DNA from: Candidatus Aquidulcis sp.
Lineage (GTDB): Bacteria > Chloroflexota > Anaerolineae > Anaerolineales > E44-bin32
Direction: 5' to 3'
DNA length: 23,879 nt
Assembly: GCA_020723365.1 (NCBI GenBank)
Contig: DYJB01000003.1
Span: forward strand, 11,692-35,570
The notes beneath the pieces are model-generated. The model was not told the DNA's origin. It worked only from the letters and a program-made list of their open reading frames with translations, and ran no database searches. The translations under genes were made by a program, and so were the position numbers. This document shows, in pieces, positions 22,950-23,879 of the stretch (positions within the stretch are counted from its first letter, which is position 1; each line of letters opens with the position of its first letter).

Positions 22950-23879
22950 GGCGCAGACCCCAGCACGGTCAAGATGTAGATCCCGGGATCAGCCAGCTGG
23001 GTGCCGGCCCGCTGCGCCAGCGACATCACCGGCCCCGCCCCCAGCCCGATGAGCAGCGTCAGCGCGCTGAGGATGGCGGTCGGCAGCAGCAAGCCGGGCT
23101 TGGCACGGCCGGGCGCCTGCGCCGCGTCCGCCGGCCCGGGCTTCCAGAAGGCTTCGTTCCAAATCTTGATCATCGAGAACAGCGTCAGCAGGCTGACCCC
23201 CAGCGCCAGGCCCACGATGAGCGGGCTGCGCGCCGAGAGGCCGGCCTGGATCAGCGTCAGCTTGCCGAAGAATCCCGATAGCGGCGGCAGGCCGGCGAGT
23301 GACAGCGCCGGCAGCAGGAACAGGATCGCCAGGCCGGGCTGCGAGCGATACAGCCCCCCCAGCCGGCGCAGGTCATACGTGCCGGCCGTGCGGTGGATGA
23401 TCCCGCTCACCAGGAAGAGCGCCGTCTTGGCGACGGACACGTGAAAGATGAAGAACACCGCACCGGCCAGCGAGAGCGGCGTCAGCAGCCCGAGGCCCAT
23501 CAGCAGGTAGCCGATCTGGCTGATGATGTGGAACGACAGCAGGCGCCGCATGTCGTACTGGGCGACGGCGCCCAGCACCCCGGTCAGCATCGTCAGGCCG
23601 GCCAGGATCAGTATCAGGGTATGGGTGAAGCCCGTGTCCTGCACGAACACCAGGCTGAAGACGCGGATCAGAGAGTAGGCGCCAACCTTGGTCAACAGCC
23701 CGGCGAACAGTGCCGAGACCTCCACCTGCGGCGTGTGGTAGGAGGCGGGCAGCCAGAAGAACAGCGGGAAGATGGCGGCCTTGATGCCGAAGGCGATCAG
23801 GAACAGGATGGCCAGCGCGGTGATCACGCCCGGCGGCTGAACGCTGCCCAGCGCGTGCAGCTTGGCCGCCAAATCGGCC
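22946..23879 (-). CDS. mnhD: Mrp-type Na+/H+ antiporter subunit D (NuoN/NuoM-like), 5'-partial
   Basis: The C-terminal part (about 311 residues) of a proton-translocating antiporter subunit, homologous to complex I subunits NuoL/M/N. The frame continues past the right edge; the TTG at 23872 is preceded in frame by Ala-Asp and need not be the start. Full-length MnhD is about 490-500 residues. At least nine membrane segments are visible. AFGIKAAIFPLFFWLPASYHTP holds the conserved Lys and the FWLPxAH-like loop (here SYH), and VSALFAGLLTKVGAYSLIRV holds the second conserved Lys. MRRLLSFHIISQIGYLLMGLGL follows, and SLAGLPPLSGFFGKL near the end is also typical. The gene is the first visible one of a D-E-F-G operon; subunits A, B and C would lie to the right. 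Confidence 0.92.
   Translation of the reverse strand, partial: ADLAAKLHALGSVQPPGVITALAILFLIAFGIKAAIFPLFFWLPASYHTPQVEVSALFAGLLTKVGAYSLIRVFSLVFVQDTGFTHTLILILAGLTMLTGVLGAVAQYDMRRLLSFHIISQIGYLLMGLGLLTPLSLAGAVFFIFHVSVAKTALFLVSGIIHRTAGTYDLRRLGGLYRSQPGLAILFLLPALSLAGLPPLSGFFGKLTLIQAGLSARSPLIVGLALGVSLLTLFSMIKIWNEAFWKPGPADAAQAPGRAKPGLLLPTAILSALTLLIGLGAGPVMSLAQRAGTQLADPGIYILTVLGSAP

Noticed and set aside
1..23879. CRISPR arrays, insertion sequences, prophage genes, rRNA
   Set aside because: I found no regularly spaced repeats, transposase motifs, phage proteins or rRNA segments anywhere in the window.

Overview
The window is GC-rich (roughly two-thirds G+C by eye) and gene-dense. It uses GTG and TTG starts freely, has many 4-base stop/start overlaps, and carries clear Shine-Dalgarno sites. 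The mix of a tungsten-type aldehyde:ferredoxin oxidoreductase pair, class-III transaminases, a multisubunit Na+/H+ antiporter and a CACCTGNCAGGTG palindrome pair fits an anaerobic or facultative member of the Chloroflexota (Anaerolineae-like). That assignment is an inference; no rRNA or marker gene is present to prove it.

Region 1 (1-1122): the 3' part of a sodium:solute symporter gene, closed by a perfect 17-bp inverted repeat. Region 2 (1242-10605, + strand) is the centrepiece: seven tightly packed genes. They encode a glutamate-1-semialdehyde-aminomutase-like protein, a taurine/omega-amino-acid transaminase-like protein with a four-cysteine insert, a CoA-acylating (methyl)malonate-semialdehyde dehydrogenase, a GabT-type transaminase, a full-length aldehyde:ferredoxin oxidoreductase, a second oxidoreductase paralogue with an altered Fe-S ligand set, and a MoaD/ThiS-like sulfur carrier ending in Gly-Gly. 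The simplest reading is catabolism of one or more omega-amino acids or amines. The transaminases release semialdehydes. These are either converted to acyl-CoA by the dehydrogenase or oxidised by the pterin enzymes with reduction of ferredoxin. The carrier protein would supply sulfur for the metallopterin cofactor. A hairpin at 10647-10668 ends the unit.

Region 3 (10675-12525, - strand): an ATP-grasp ligase and a GNAT acetyltransferase joined by a GTGA overlap, behind a good sigma-70-type promoter. Region 4 (12974-14867, + strand): an AHSA1/SRPBCC protein, a PEBP-family lipoprotein and an unrecognised two-TM protein. Region 5 (14987-16572, - strand): a flavodoxin-like protein and a PfkB sugar/nucleoside kinase. 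Region 6 (16853-19767): an exported helical protein behind a possible OmpR-type operator, an MgtC-family membrane protein (- strand), a glycosyltransferase-like protein and a minimal nucleotidyltransferase.

Region 7 (19873-20913, - strand): an EamA/DMT transporter, followed by about 1 kb with no convincing gene. Region 8 (21785-23879, - strand): the mnhD-E-F-G end of an Mrp-type cation/proton antiporter operon, with overlapping starts; mnhD runs off the window.
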